A stretch of 64,000 nucleotides of DNA from Flavobacteriales bacterium (GTDB taxonomy: Bacteria > Bacteroidota > Bacteroidia > Flavobacteriales > Flavobacteriaceae). Every line of letters starts with the position of its first letter. The first letter of the stretch is position 1. Shown here one piece after another: positions 19,892 to 27,597 of this stretch. The translations under genes and the position numbers were made by a program. The stretch lies in NCBI GenBank assembly GCA_011526365.1, contig WTIO01000016.1, forward strand, positions 1-64,000, in the 5' to 3' direction. The notes under the pieces were generated by a model. The model was not told where the DNA came from and made no database searches. It worked only from the letters and a program-made list of their open reading frames with translations.

Positions 19892-21057
19892 AGTGCTTCT
19901 AAGGCATTAAATAAATCTTCTTTAATATCATCGACGTGTTCTAAACCAACAGATAAACGAATTAACCCATCGGTTATGCCTACGGCCAACCGGTCTTCAG
20001 GTTCCAGCTTACTGTGCGTAGTGGAGGCCGGATGGGTTACTATAGTTCTGGTGTCTCCCAAATTAGAGGACAGCGAACACATGCGAATGGCATTTAAAAA
20101 TTGCTTCCCTTTTTGCAGTCCCCCCACGAGTTCAAAGGAAATAATATTCCCCCCTTTAAGCATTTGCTTTTTGGCAATGTTGTACTGCGGATGACTGGAT
20201 AAAAAGGGATATTTCACCCAATTAATTTTGGGGTGTTGTTCTAAGGCCGTTGCGAGTTGCAGTGCATTTTCACAATGCTTTTCTACACGTACGGCTAGGG
20301 TTTCTAAACTTTTGGAAAGCACCCAAGCATTAAAGGGGGACATGGCGCTTCCTGTATTTCGCGCAAATAAGTAAAGGGTCCTGATTAAATCCTTGTTCCC
20401 CACGGTGACACCCCCCAACACTCTGCCCTGGCCATCCATCAACTTGGTTGCTGAATGAATCACTAAATCGGCACCATATTTTATGGGCTGTTGTAAATAG
20501 GGGGTGGCAAAACAGTTGTCGATCACCAAAATCAGCTGGTGCTTTTTTGCCAATGCTCCCAAGGCTTCCAAATCAATGAGATCTACTCCAGGGTTGGTTG
20601 GGGTTTCGGCATAAATAATTTTGGTATTGGGTTGAATTGCAGCTGCTGCTGTCTCTGGTTGAGAAACATCAAAGTAGGAAGTGGTAATGTTCCATTGGGG
20701 TAAAAATTTGGTAAAAAGGCTATGGGTAGACCCAAAAACGGAACGTGCAGAAACGATGTGGTCGCCACTTTTTAACAAGGCAGCAAAGGTGCCAAAAACA
20801 GCACCCATCCCTGTGGCATAGGCCACACCTGCAGCAGCTCCTTCCATAGCACAAACCTTTGAAATAAATTCTGAAGTGTTGGGATTTGTAAACCGACTGT
20901 AGATATTACGATCCTTTTCTTCAGCAAAAGCAGCGCGCATATCCTCATCGTCCTCAAAAACGAAACTTGAGGTGAGGTAAAGCGGACTGGAATGCTCTAA
21001 ATATTGACTACGTTCCAGTTGGTCGCGTATCGCTTTTGTTTCGAACTTTTTGCTCAT
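19888..21057 (-). CDS. metZ: O-succinylhomoserine sulfhydrylase-type Cys/Met metabolism enzyme
   Basis: PLP enzyme of the Cys/Met metabolism family, 389 residues. It incorporates sulfide into an O-acylhomoserine to give homocysteine. Visible: YSRFTNPNTSEFISKVCAME (PLP phosphate-binding Tyr/Arg), ATGMGAVFGTFAALLKSGD, the Asp of VIDNCFATPYLQ, and the Schiff-base Lys in SATKLMDGQGRVLGG near residue 209. The sequence is nearer MetZ than MetY; acyl preference (acetyl or succinyl) cannot be read. Since metY upstream is broken, this is the only intact sulfhydrylase in the operon. Start and stop both overlap neighbours by 4 bases. Confidence 0.88.
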   Translation of the reverse strand: MSKKFETKAIRDQLERSQYLEHSSPLYLTSSFVFEDDEDMRAAFAEEKDRNIYSRFTNPNTSEFISKVCAMEGAAAGVAYATGMGAVFGTFAALLKSGDHIVSARSVFGSTHSLFTKFLPQWNITTSYFDVSQPETAAAAIQPNTKIIYAETPTNPGVDLIDLEALGALAKKHQLILVIDNCFATPYLQQPIKYGADLVIHSATKLMDGQGRVLGGVTVGNKDLIRTLYLFARNTGSAMSPFNAWVLSKSLETLAVRVEKHCENALQLATALEQHPKINWVKYPFLSSHPQYNIAKKQMLKGGNIISFELVGGLQKGKQFLNAIRMCSLSSNLGDTRTIVTHPASTTHSKLEPEDRLAVGITDGLIRLSVGLEHVDDIKEDLFNALEAL

Positions 21058-21479
21058 ATCTTTTTACCGTTCAAATACACGGTAGATTCAATTTTTGCAG
21101 TGTGTTCTAAGGTTTTTGATACCGAGCAGTACTTTTCAAATGAAAGGTCAACGGCACGCTGTGCTTTTTCAGGAGTAAAATCTCCTTCGAGATAAACGTT
21201 GACATGAATACCGGTAAACAATGAGGGCACCGCTCCATCAATACGACTTCCTTCCACTTCCATACGTAGGGAAGTAGGGTTAATTTTTTGCTTTTTTAAA
21301 ATGGCTACAACATCTATACTGCTACAGCCAGCAAGGCCCATTAGTAAAAGTTCCATGGGACTAATTCCCTTTACACTGCCCTCTGTTTTGGACTTGTTGT
21401 CCAAAAATACACGGTGGCCGTTGGGATTGGTGACTTCAAATAAATAATCACTGTTGATGCGTTCGAGTGCTACTTTCAT
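21054..21479 (-). CDS. OsmC/Ohr family protein
   Basis: 141 residues with the OsmC fold; many members are thiol peroxidases. Visible: SPMELLLMGLAGCSSIDVVAILKK with one conserved Cys near residue 54, and SFEKYCSVSKTLEHTAKI with the second near residue 117. Both redox cysteines are therefore present. It overlaps metX upstream by 32 bases and metZ downstream by 4, so it is locked into the methionine operon. The operon position suggests a role linked to sulfur or methionine oxidation, but this is inference. Confidence 0.87.
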   Translation of the reverse strand: MKVALERINSDYLFEVTNPNGHRVFLDNKSKTEGSVKGISPMELLLMGLAGCSSIDVVAILKKQKINPTSLRMEVEGSRIDGAVPSLFTGIHVNVYLEGDFTPEKAQRAVDLSFEKYCSVSKTLEHTAKIESTVYLNGKKI

Positions 21480-22461
21480 ACGTTGTTTTGGGTATTGGTT
21501 TAGAAAAAATTGAGGTTAATAAAGCCTTCATCTTATCGTGTTCTATAAGAAAGGCGTCGTGACCGTGCAAGGAACTAATTTCATGGAAATAGATGTTTTC
21601 CTTGTTGGGTTTTACTAGGGCATAGGTTTTTTGGTCCTGATGGGGTGTAAAAAATATATCGCTGTCGATGGCAATCAAATGAATGTTTGCGGAGATCGCA
21701 CTAATTAAGCTGATGGGATTTTCACCTCCACGGGCAATATCAATAGTACTCAAAAGGTGATTCATGGTTTTATAGGCCTGCAATTGAAACCTGCGATACA
21801 ATTTTTCCCCATGATGGTGCAACCAGCTTTCTACATTGGAGCAGTTTTTTTCTTCATTAAAACTGCGATTGAAACGCCACTCTAAAGATTCTGGATTGCG
21901 GTACAATAGCATAGCATGTTGGCGAGCGTCACGCAGGGGGTTCGAAGAGTGTTCTAAAATTTGCTTTTGAATGTAGGTATTGGCCAAAATCCAGTCCGAT
22001 GCTTTCCAATCGGCAGCAATGGGAATTAAACGTTCTGCAAGCTTAGGGGCTTGGGCAGCCATTTCCCAGGCAATGCCTCCCCCTATGGAACCACCAATGA
22101 GGGCAAACAATCGTTGCACACCCAATTGCTTTAGGGCTTGTAAAAAGATGGCGGCAATATCCCCAGTGTGTAATCCTTGGTAATCTTCAATTAAGGCATT
22201 ATTGCTTCCATTACCGGGAATATTGAAAGCTAACACTGTGTATTTAAGAGTATCTATTACTTTTCCTTCTCCAACCAATTCTTGCCACCACCCTTGCGGC
22301 CCAGTCAACTGGGCGTTACCTGTAAGGGCATGATTCACGAGTATAACAGGGGCTTTTCCAATAGCTTTCCCATAGTGGTAGTAGCTGAGGCCATGTCCCC
22401 TGAATGACACTCCAGCAGGAGTGGAATACGTATCAATTATTAAGGTTTGAAAAGGTGTCAT
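21448..22461 (-). CDS. metX: Homoserine O-acyltransferase (alpha/beta-hydrolase type)
   Basis: Activates homoserine for transsulfurylation. Alpha/beta-hydrolase fold, 337 residues. Visible: NHALTGNAQ oxyanion region near residue 44, nucleophile Ser in IGGSIGGGIAWE near 125, catalytic Asp in IAIDSDIFF near 275 and His in LHGHDAFLIE near 306. MetX proteins use acetyl-CoA or succinyl-CoA; the sequence alone does not decide. The start lies 8 bases after the stop of the metY remnant, and the 3' end overlaps the osmC-like gene by 32 bases. Confidence 0.9.
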   Translation of the reverse strand: MTPFQTLIIDTYSTPAGVSFRGHGLSYYHYGKAIGKAPVILVNHALTGNAQLTGPQGWWQELVGEGKVIDTLKYTVLAFNIPGNGSNNALIEDYQGLHTGDIAAIFLQALKQLGVQRLFALIGGSIGGGIAWEMAAQAPKLAERLIPIAADWKASDWILANTYIQKQILEHSSNPLRDARQHAMLLYRNPESLEWRFNRSFNEEKNCSNVESWLHHHGEKLYRRFQLQAYKTMNHLLSTIDIARGGENPISLISAISANIHLIAIDSDIFFTPHQDQKTYALVKPNKENIYFHEISSLHGHDAFLIEHDKMKALLTSIFSKPIPKTTYESSTRTHQQ

Positions 22462-22469
22462 ACCAAGGT

Positions 22470-22812
22470 TCAGAGTGTATTAAATGCGGCTTCAAGGTCT
22501 TGAATCAAGTCCACTATGGCTTCTAGCCCTACAGATTAGCGTAGTGGCAATTGCTGCGGTACCCGATGCAGTAACTACAGCAGCAGTACCTCCTTCTAGG
22601 GTGACTAAACGCTGTTCTAACTCATCATTAGTGGGATTGTTCAAACGGGTGTAAATGTACCCTGACTCGGCCAATAAAAATAAATTGGCTGCATGATCTG
22701 TGTCCTTAAGCACATAGGATGTTGTTTGATTGATGGGAACTGCTTGGGTGTTTTGTGATTCTTCGGGATCGTAACCAGCGTGCAGCGCTAAGGTTGATTT
22801 TTTGGGATTCAT
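22470..22812 (-). pseudogene. metY: metY remnant: O-acetylhomoserine sulfhydrylase with large internal deletion
   Basis: The first ~90 codons read as a normal N-terminus of O-acetylhomoserine sulfhydrylase (STLALHAGYDPEE, TTSYVLKDTDHAANLF, YTRLNNPTNDELEQRL, TASGTAAIATTL). The sequence then jumps, near 22540, directly to the last ~20 codons of the same family in another frame: VGLEAIVDLIQDLEAAF and a TGA at 22470-22472. About 300 codons, including the PLP-binding Lys, are missing. The surviving frame ends early at 22492 after a short tail of unrelated residues. The start overlaps the metK stop as ATGA, preserving operon coupling. It cannot encode an active enzyme. Confidence 0.85.
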
Positions 22813-24065
22813 AATTTAAAGGCTTTCTTAATTGGGGTTACATAATCTAATTTTTCCCAGGTAAAGAGTTCCACATCGAGTGTTACTTTCCCGTTGTATG
22901 GCGACTCAAAAACTTTGGTTATGGTTTTTGGACTGCGGCCCATGTGACCATAGGCGGCAGTTTCAAAATAAATGGGGTTACGCAGTTTTAAACGAGTTTC
23001 AATCCCAAAGGGACTTAAATCAAAAAGCTGTTGAATGACAGCAGCAATCTCTGTATCGGTCTTATCTACTTTTACTGTTCCAAAGGTGTTTACAAAAACA
23101 GAGGTAGGTTGGGCCACCCCAATAGCGTAACTCAATTGCACCAGCATTTCGTCTGCTACTCCTGCAGCTACCATGTTTTTTGCAATATGTCGGGAGGCAT
23201 AAGCCGCACTTCGATCTACCTTGCTAGGATCTTTTCCACTAAAAGCACCGCCGCCATGTCCACCCTTTCCGCCATAGGTATCTACAATAATTTTACGCCC
23301 TGTTAGGCCGGTATCCCCATGGGGACCACCGATTACAAATTTTCCGGTTGGGTTAATATGATAGATTATTGCATCATCAAACAAGGCCTGAAGTGCCTCT
23401 GGCAGCTGTGCTTTAACACGAGGAATTAAGATGCTAACCATATCGGCTTTGATTTTTTCGAGCATGGCTTGATCATTGTCATCAAAAGGATCGTGTTGGG
23501 TAGAAATCACTATGGTATCTATCCGCTGTGGTCGGTGATTTTCGTCATAAGCAATGGTGACCTGCGATTTTGCATCAGGGCGCAGGTAGGTGATGTCTTT
23601 GTTTTCACGTCGTAAGACTGCAAGCTCCTTAAGCAAACGGTGAGAAATATCGAGTGCTAAGGGCATGTAGTCCTCGGTTTCGTTATTGGCATAACCAAAC
23701 ATTAGGCCCTGATCCCCTGCACCCTGTTCTTTCTTTTCTTTTCTGTCTACCCCTTGATTTATATCGGGGGACTGTTCGTGAATAAGTGACACCACACCAC
23801 AGGAATCTCCGCTAAACTGATAGGCCCCACGAGTATAGCCAATCGTATTGATTGTTTTGCGAGCAATGTCTTGTACATCTAAATAGGTATTACTTTTTAC
23901 TTCTCCTGCCAACACGACTTGCCCTGTAGTCACAAGGGTTTCACAAGCAACTTTACTTTCCGGGTCAAAAGCTAAAAAATTGTCTAAAAGGGCGTCACTA
24001 ATTTGATCCGCTACCTTATCTGGATGGCCTTCACTAACAGATTCTGAGGTAAACAAATAGGTCAT
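22809..24065 (-). CDS. metK: S-adenosylmethionine synthetase
   Basis: Makes SAM from methionine and ATP. 418 residues. Visible: [21 protein letters not shown] at the N-terminus (ATP site), [10 protein letters not shown] (methionine loop) near residue 118, [16 protein letters not shown] and [19 protein letters not shown] (phosphate-binding loop). First gene of the methionine operon and directly behind the SAM-II riboswitch, so its product is the ligand of its own leader. Confidence 0.98.
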   Translation of the reverse strand: MTYLFTSESVSEGHPDKVADQISDALLDNFLAFDPESKVACETLVTTGQVVLAGEVKSNTYLDVQDIARKTINTIGYTRGAYQFSGDSCGVVSLIHEQSPDINQGVDRKEKKEQGAGDQGLMFGYANNETEDYMPLALDISHRLLKELAVLRRENKDITYLRPDAKSQVTIAYDENHRPQRIDTIVISTQHDPFDDNDQAMLEKIKADMVSILIPRVKAQLPEALQALFDDAIIYHINPTGKFVIGGPHGDTGLTGRKIIVDTYGGKGGHGGGAFSGKDPSKVDRSAAYASRHIAKNMVAAGVADEMLVQLSYAIGVAQPTSVFVNTFGTVKVDKTDTEIAAVIQQLFDLSPFGIETRLKLRNPIYFETAAYGHMGRSPKTITKVFESPYNGKVTLDVELFTWEKLDYVTPIKKAFKL

Positions 24066-24070
24066 TTATA

Positions 24071-24113
24071 AATTGCTTTGTGGTGGGATCTGACGTAGCG
24101 TCTCAAAGCAATT
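24071..24113 (-). promoter_or_regulatory. Inverted repeat covering the metK start region (putative expression platform)
   Basis: AATTGCTTTG (minus strand, 24113-24104) and CAAAGCAATT (24080-24071) are a perfect 10-base inverted repeat with a 23-base loop, ending 5 bases before the metK ATG. Folding would hide the initiation region. The left arm can alternatively pair with AAAGCA (24121-24116), part of the 3' strand of the SAM-II aptamer, giving two exclusive folds. Confidence 0.5.
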
Positions 24114-24166
24114 ACTGCTTTAGCATTTTTTTTTCGAGGTTGCAATCAGTCAAATCCCTCCTCGTT
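24114..24166 (-). promoter_or_regulatory. SAM-II riboswitch aptamer
   Basis: On the minus strand the segment has all recognisable SAM-II elements in order: P1 stem CGAGG (24164-24160) with CCTCG (24139-24135), an enclosed conserved stretch GATTTGACTGATTGCA, an A-rich linker, and the conserved 3' strand TGCTAAAGC that forms the pseudoknot. SAM-II is a known SAM-sensing class of Alphaproteobacteria and Bacteroidota, placed before methionine and SAM genes. Here it precedes metK, the head of the methionine operon, fitting repression by SAM. Confidence 0.85.
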
Positions 24167-24172
24167 TAAAGT

Positions 24173-24205
24173 GCAAATATATGGATTTTTTTAAAAATCA
24201 AACGT
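24173..24205 (-). promoter_or_regulatory. Promoter of the metK operon
   Basis: Minus strand: -33 TTTG (24202-24199 region, in AACGTTTGATTTTT), a 17-base AT-rich spacer, and -7 box TATATTTG (about 24180-24173), a full match to TAnnTTTG. Transcription would start just before the SAM-II aptamer, leaving a leader of about 100 bases before the metK ATG. Confidence 0.65.
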
Positions 24206-24261
24206 TGCTAGTGAAAATTGGTATGGGAATGTAATAAATGGTGGTTGGGGGTTTCTTTCTT

Positions 24262-24342
24262 GTTCCTTTCGACAGGATCAAGGAACTGTTGGGACGGCTC
24301 AGGAAACTTGGGTGGGTGGCTGAGCGGAGTCGAAGCCACCCA
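24262..24342. repeat. Palindromic intergenic repeat cluster
   Basis: Three hairpin-forming units: GTTCCTT (24262-24268) with AAGGAAC (24280-24286); GCTCAG (24297-24302) with CTGAGC (24320-24325); and TGGGTGGCT (24313-24321) with AGCCACCCA (24334-24342). The loops carry related TCGAC/GTCGA cores. This style of CTGAGC..GTCGA repeat is typical of dispersed intergenic elements in Flavobacteriia. No second copy was seen in this window. Confidence 0.6.
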
Positions 24343-24475
24343 AAGCTAAAAATTGAGGCCACTTATATATTTTTCATTTATTCCTAGAAAATATATAAGA
24401 GGTTTTTATGTTAATAAAAAACCCCTTATTTTGCATAGCCTTGAGCAGAACACTAATATTGAATACTACTACACT

Positions 24476-25090
24476 ATGCACATTGCTATTGCCGGCAATA
24501 TAGGCGCTGGTAAAACCAGTCTTACAGAATTACTCGCGCAACATTACAAATGGGAAGCGCACTTTGAGGAAGTGATTGACAACCCTTACTTGGACGATTT
24601 TTACAATCATATGGAACGCTGGTCCTTTAACCTCCAAATCTTTTTTCTAAAAAGTCGTTTTGCACAACTCATCTCCATACATGAAGAAAAGAAGAACGTA
24701 ATACAAGACCGCACCATATACGAGGATGCCCATATTTTTGCACCCAACCTACATGCTATGGGATTAATGACTAAGCGCGATTTTGACAACTACATTTCGC
24801 TGTTTGAAATGATGGAAAATTTAATTCAAGGCCCCGATGTGATGGTGTATCTCCGTTCAACTGTTCCAAACTTGGTCAATAAAATTCAAAAACGTGGTCG
24901 TAGCTTCGAGAACTCTATCAGTATTGATTATCTAAGCCGTTTGAATGAACGCTACGAAGCTTGGATATCTAAATACGACAAAAGCAAATTGCTGATTATT
25001 GATGTGGACTCTTTGGATTTTGTAAATAACAAGGAGGACCTGGGCGTTATTATTGAGCGGTTGGACGCTGAAATCAACGGTTTATTCTAA
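24476..25090 (+). CDS. Deoxynucleoside kinase
   Basis: 204-residue P-loop kinase that phosphorylates deoxynucleosides for salvage. Walker A GNIGAGKT at residues 7-14, the catalytic base region FEEVIDNPYLDDFY, the DRT motif in IQDRTIYEDA (Arg that contacts substrate), and the lid KRGRSFENSISIDYL. The start is ATG 24476, immediately before the P-loop as in the family; an upstream TTG-initiated frame adds 41 residues unlike the family and was not used. Substrate (dA/dG/dC) cannot be assigned. Ends at a bidirectional terminator shared with the pyrophosphatase gene. Confidence 0.92.
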   Translation: MHIAIAGNIGAGKTSLTELLAQHYKWEAHFEEVIDNPYLDDFYNHMERWSFNLQIFFLKSRFAQLISIHEEKKNVIQDRTIYEDAHIFAPNLHAMGLMTKRDFDNYISLFEMMENLIQGPDVMVYLRSTVPNLVNKIQKRGRSFENSISIDYLSRLNERYEAWISKYDKSKLLIIDVDSLDFVNNKEDLGVIIERLDAEINGLF

Positions 25091-25097
25091 TAAAAAA

Positions 25098-25120
25098 AAG
25101 CAGCCCTTAGGCTGCTCTTT
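25098..25120. terminator. Bidirectional intrinsic terminator
   Basis: Stem AGCAGCC (25099-25105) with GGCTGCT (25110-25116), loop CTTA, preceded by eight A and followed by CTTT. It lies between the convergent deoxynucleoside kinase and pyrophosphatase genes and can serve both, with the stronger U-tract in the minus direction. Confidence 0.75.
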
Positions 25121-25142
25121 ATCTTCGGTATAAAAAAGAAAT

Positions 25143-27524
25143 TTACTTTTTAATTTCTAGTGTTACCCCTTCCATATTTTTTAGGGCCTCTTGCACTTCT
25201 GCTTCTGTCCCTTCAATTTGGATTTCTTCGTTAACGGTTTTACCGTTTTCTTCTGTTTGGGTAATAATAACCGCTTTTACTTGTGTGGTTTCACCTTCGG
25301 TAGTAGCTGGTGTCACAGTAACTTGCACAACTTTATCGTTATCGGCAAGAGCGGTTGTGGCTTCTCCATGGTTTCCTAATAGTGGTGCGATAACCAATCC
25401 TACCAAACAAGTAAGCTTAATTAAAATATTCATCGAAGGTCCAGAAGTATCTTTGAATGGATCCCCAACAGTATCTCCAGTTACAGCGGCCTTGTGAGCG
25501 TCTGACCCTTTGTAGGTCATTTCGCCATTAATTTCAACCCCTGCTTCAAAAGATTTTTTAGCGTTGTCCCAAGCGCCACCGGCATTGTTTTGGAAAATGG
25601 CCCATATTACACCAGATACCGTTACCCCTGCCATATAACTTCCCAAAGCTTCTGGTCCCATAAGGAAGCCCATAACTACTGGGGTTATGATGGTAATAAA
25701 CCCGGGTAATAGCATTTCGCGTAAAGCTGCTTTGGTGGAAATATCCACACATTTCCCATATTCTGGTTGGCCTTTACCTTCCATGATACCAGGAATTTCT
25801 TTAAACTGGCGACGTACCTCTTCTACCATTTCCATGGCAGCACGTCCAACGGCTTTCATGGCTAAGGCTGAAAATACAACAGGAATCATTCCTCCAATAA
25901 AAAGTGCCGCTAATACATCGGCTTTAAAGATGTTGATACCATCTATGCCTGTAAAGGTAACATAGGCGGCAAAAAGTGCTAGGGCTGTAAGTGCAGCGGA
26001 GGCAATGGCAAAACCTTTACCAACAGCGGCGGTAGTGTTTCCTACAGAATCTAAAATATCCGTACGTTCACGAACCTCATCGGGGAGTTCACTCATTTCT
26101 GCTACTCCTCCTGCATTGTCCGCAATAGGCCCAAAGGCGTCAATTGCCAACTGCATGGCTGTTGTGGCCATCATGGCTGAAGCAGCAAGAGCAACACCGT
26201 AAAACCCAGCAAAGCTGTACGATCCCCAAATGGCTAGCGCAAACAATAGTACGGAACTCGCTGTAGAAATCATCCCGGTGGATAATCCAGCAATGATGTT
26301 TGTTGCTGCACCCGTTGAGGAATTTTTAACGATTTCCAATACAGGTTTCTTGCCCAGGGCGGTATAGTATTCTGTAAAGTATGAAATTAAATATCCTACC
26401 GCTAAACCTACTAGTGTAGCATAGAATACCTGGATAGCGGGGATGTCTTTAGGGCCTTCGCCAAAAAACTGCATTCCCGTAATAGTTTCTGGCAACATCC
26501 ACTGAATGAGAAAATATCCTGCAACTGCAGTAATAAGAATAGAAGTTATATTTCCAATGTTTAGCGCACGCTGAACCTCAGCTTCTTTAGCTTTGTTGTC
26601 CTTAATTCTAATTAATAGTGTTCCAATAATAGAAGCTATAATTCCTACTCCAGCAATAATTACTGGCAAAAGAATAGGCCCCATACCTTGGAAAGCATCG
26701 GTAAACTGAGCTCCGTTGGCATCGGTCATATCTTTAATTATGTAGTTTCCTAGAACCATAGAGGCCAAAACTGTGGCTACATAACTTCCAAAAAGATCAG
26801 CTCCCATACCAGCAACATCACCCACATTGTCACCAACGTTGTCGGCAATAGTAGCAGGGTTTCTAGGGTCGTCTTCTGGAATTCCAGCTTCCACTTTTCC
26901 AACCAAATCCGCACCTACGTCGGCGGCCTTAGTATAAATACCACCACCCACACGAGCAAATAAGGCAATAGATTCTGCACCTAGGGAGAATCCTGCAAGT
27001 GCTTCTAGTACTACAGTCATATTATCGTAAAACGATCCGGGGTTCCCCATAAAGAGGTTGGTAAAAAATAGGAAGAATAAGGACAGTCCCAAAACGGCTA
27101 GTCCTGCAACCCCTAGTCCCATTACTGTTCCACCACCAAAGGAAATCTGAAGGGCTTTTGGCAAACTCTCCCGAGCAGCTTGTGTTGTTCGGGCGTTGGC
27201 TTCTGTAGCAATACGCATTCCAATATTTCCTGCTAAAGCGGAAAATACAGCCCCAAAAATAAAGGCTGGAATAATTAAGATACTTGTGGTTTCTACCACA
27301 GATGCAACACCAAACAAAGCTCCTGATGCTAAGAGGACAAAAATCAGAAGTAAGCGGTACTCAGCATTGAGAAATGCGAGTGCACCTTCCTTGATACTTC
27401 CTGAAATAGATTGCATTTTTTCGTTACCAGCTTCTTGTTTACGTACCCAAGCAGCACGTACAAACATATAAGCAATCCCAACTATGGAGAGTACTATGGG
27501 TAAAAAGATGATATTTGATTCCAT
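25143..27524 (-). CDS. hppA: K+-stimulated membrane pyrophosphatase (H+ or Na+ pump)
   Basis: Integral membrane enzyme coupling PPi hydrolysis to ion export. 793 residues, about 16 helices. Substrate motifs: DVGADLVGKVE near residue 215, DDPRNPATIADNVGDNVGDVAGMGADLF, and C-terminal GDTVGDPFKDTSGP. In GNTTAAVGKG the second Ala occupies the position that is Lys in K+-independent enzymes, so it belongs to the K+-dependent group, which includes Na+ pumps. After the last helix a tail of about 75 residues (from NHGEATTALAD) forms a Thr/Glu-rich soluble extension, beyond the usual end. No neighbours in an operon are evident. Confidence 0.95.
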   Translation of the reverse strand: MESNIIFLPIVLSIVGIAYMFVRAAWVRKQEAGNEKMQSISGSIKEGALAFLNAEYRLLLIFVLLASGALFGVASVVETTSILIIPAFIFGAVFSALAGNIGMRIATEANARTTQAARESLPKALQISFGGGTVMGLGVAGLAVLGLSLFFLFFTNLFMGNPGSFYDNMTVVLEALAGFSLGAESIALFARVGGGIYTKAADVGADLVGKVEAGIPEDDPRNPATIADNVGDNVGDVAGMGADLFGSYVATVLASMVLGNYIIKDMTDANGAQFTDAFQGMGPILLPVIIAGVGIIASIIGTLLIRIKDNKAKEAEVQRALNIGNITSILITAVAGYFLIQWMLPETITGMQFFGEGPKDIPAIQVFYATLVGLAVGYLISYFTEYYTALGKKPVLEIVKNSSTGAATNIIAGLSTGMISTASSVLLFALAIWGSYSFAGFYGVALAASAMMATTAMQLAIDAFGPIADNAGGVAEMSELPDEVRERTDILDSVGNTTAAVGKGFAIASAALTALALFAAYVTFTGIDGINIFKADVLAALFIGGMIPVVFSALAMKAVGRAAMEMVEEVRRQFKEIPGIMEGKGQPEYGKCVDISTKAALREMLLPGFITIITPVVMGFLMGPEALGSYMAGVTVSGVIWAIFQNNAGGAWDNAKKSFEAGVEINGEMTYKGSDAHKAAVTGDTVGDPFKDTSGPSMNILIKLTCLVGLVIAPLLGNHGEATTALADNDKVVQVTVTPATTEGETTQVKAVIITQTEENGKTVNEEIQIEGTEAEVQEALKNMEGVTLEIKK

Positions 27525-27597
27525 AAAAACGTTTGAAAAATTTCGGCGTAAAAGTACACAAACGCCAAGGATTAGAAAAATAGTTTATAAATCGTTG

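Noticed and set aside
24353-24475. 41-residue N-terminal extension of the deoxynucleoside kinase from a TTG
   Set aside because: The P-loop normally lies at the very N-terminus in this family and ATG 24476 fits exactly; the extension has no homologous look and crosses the promoter region.
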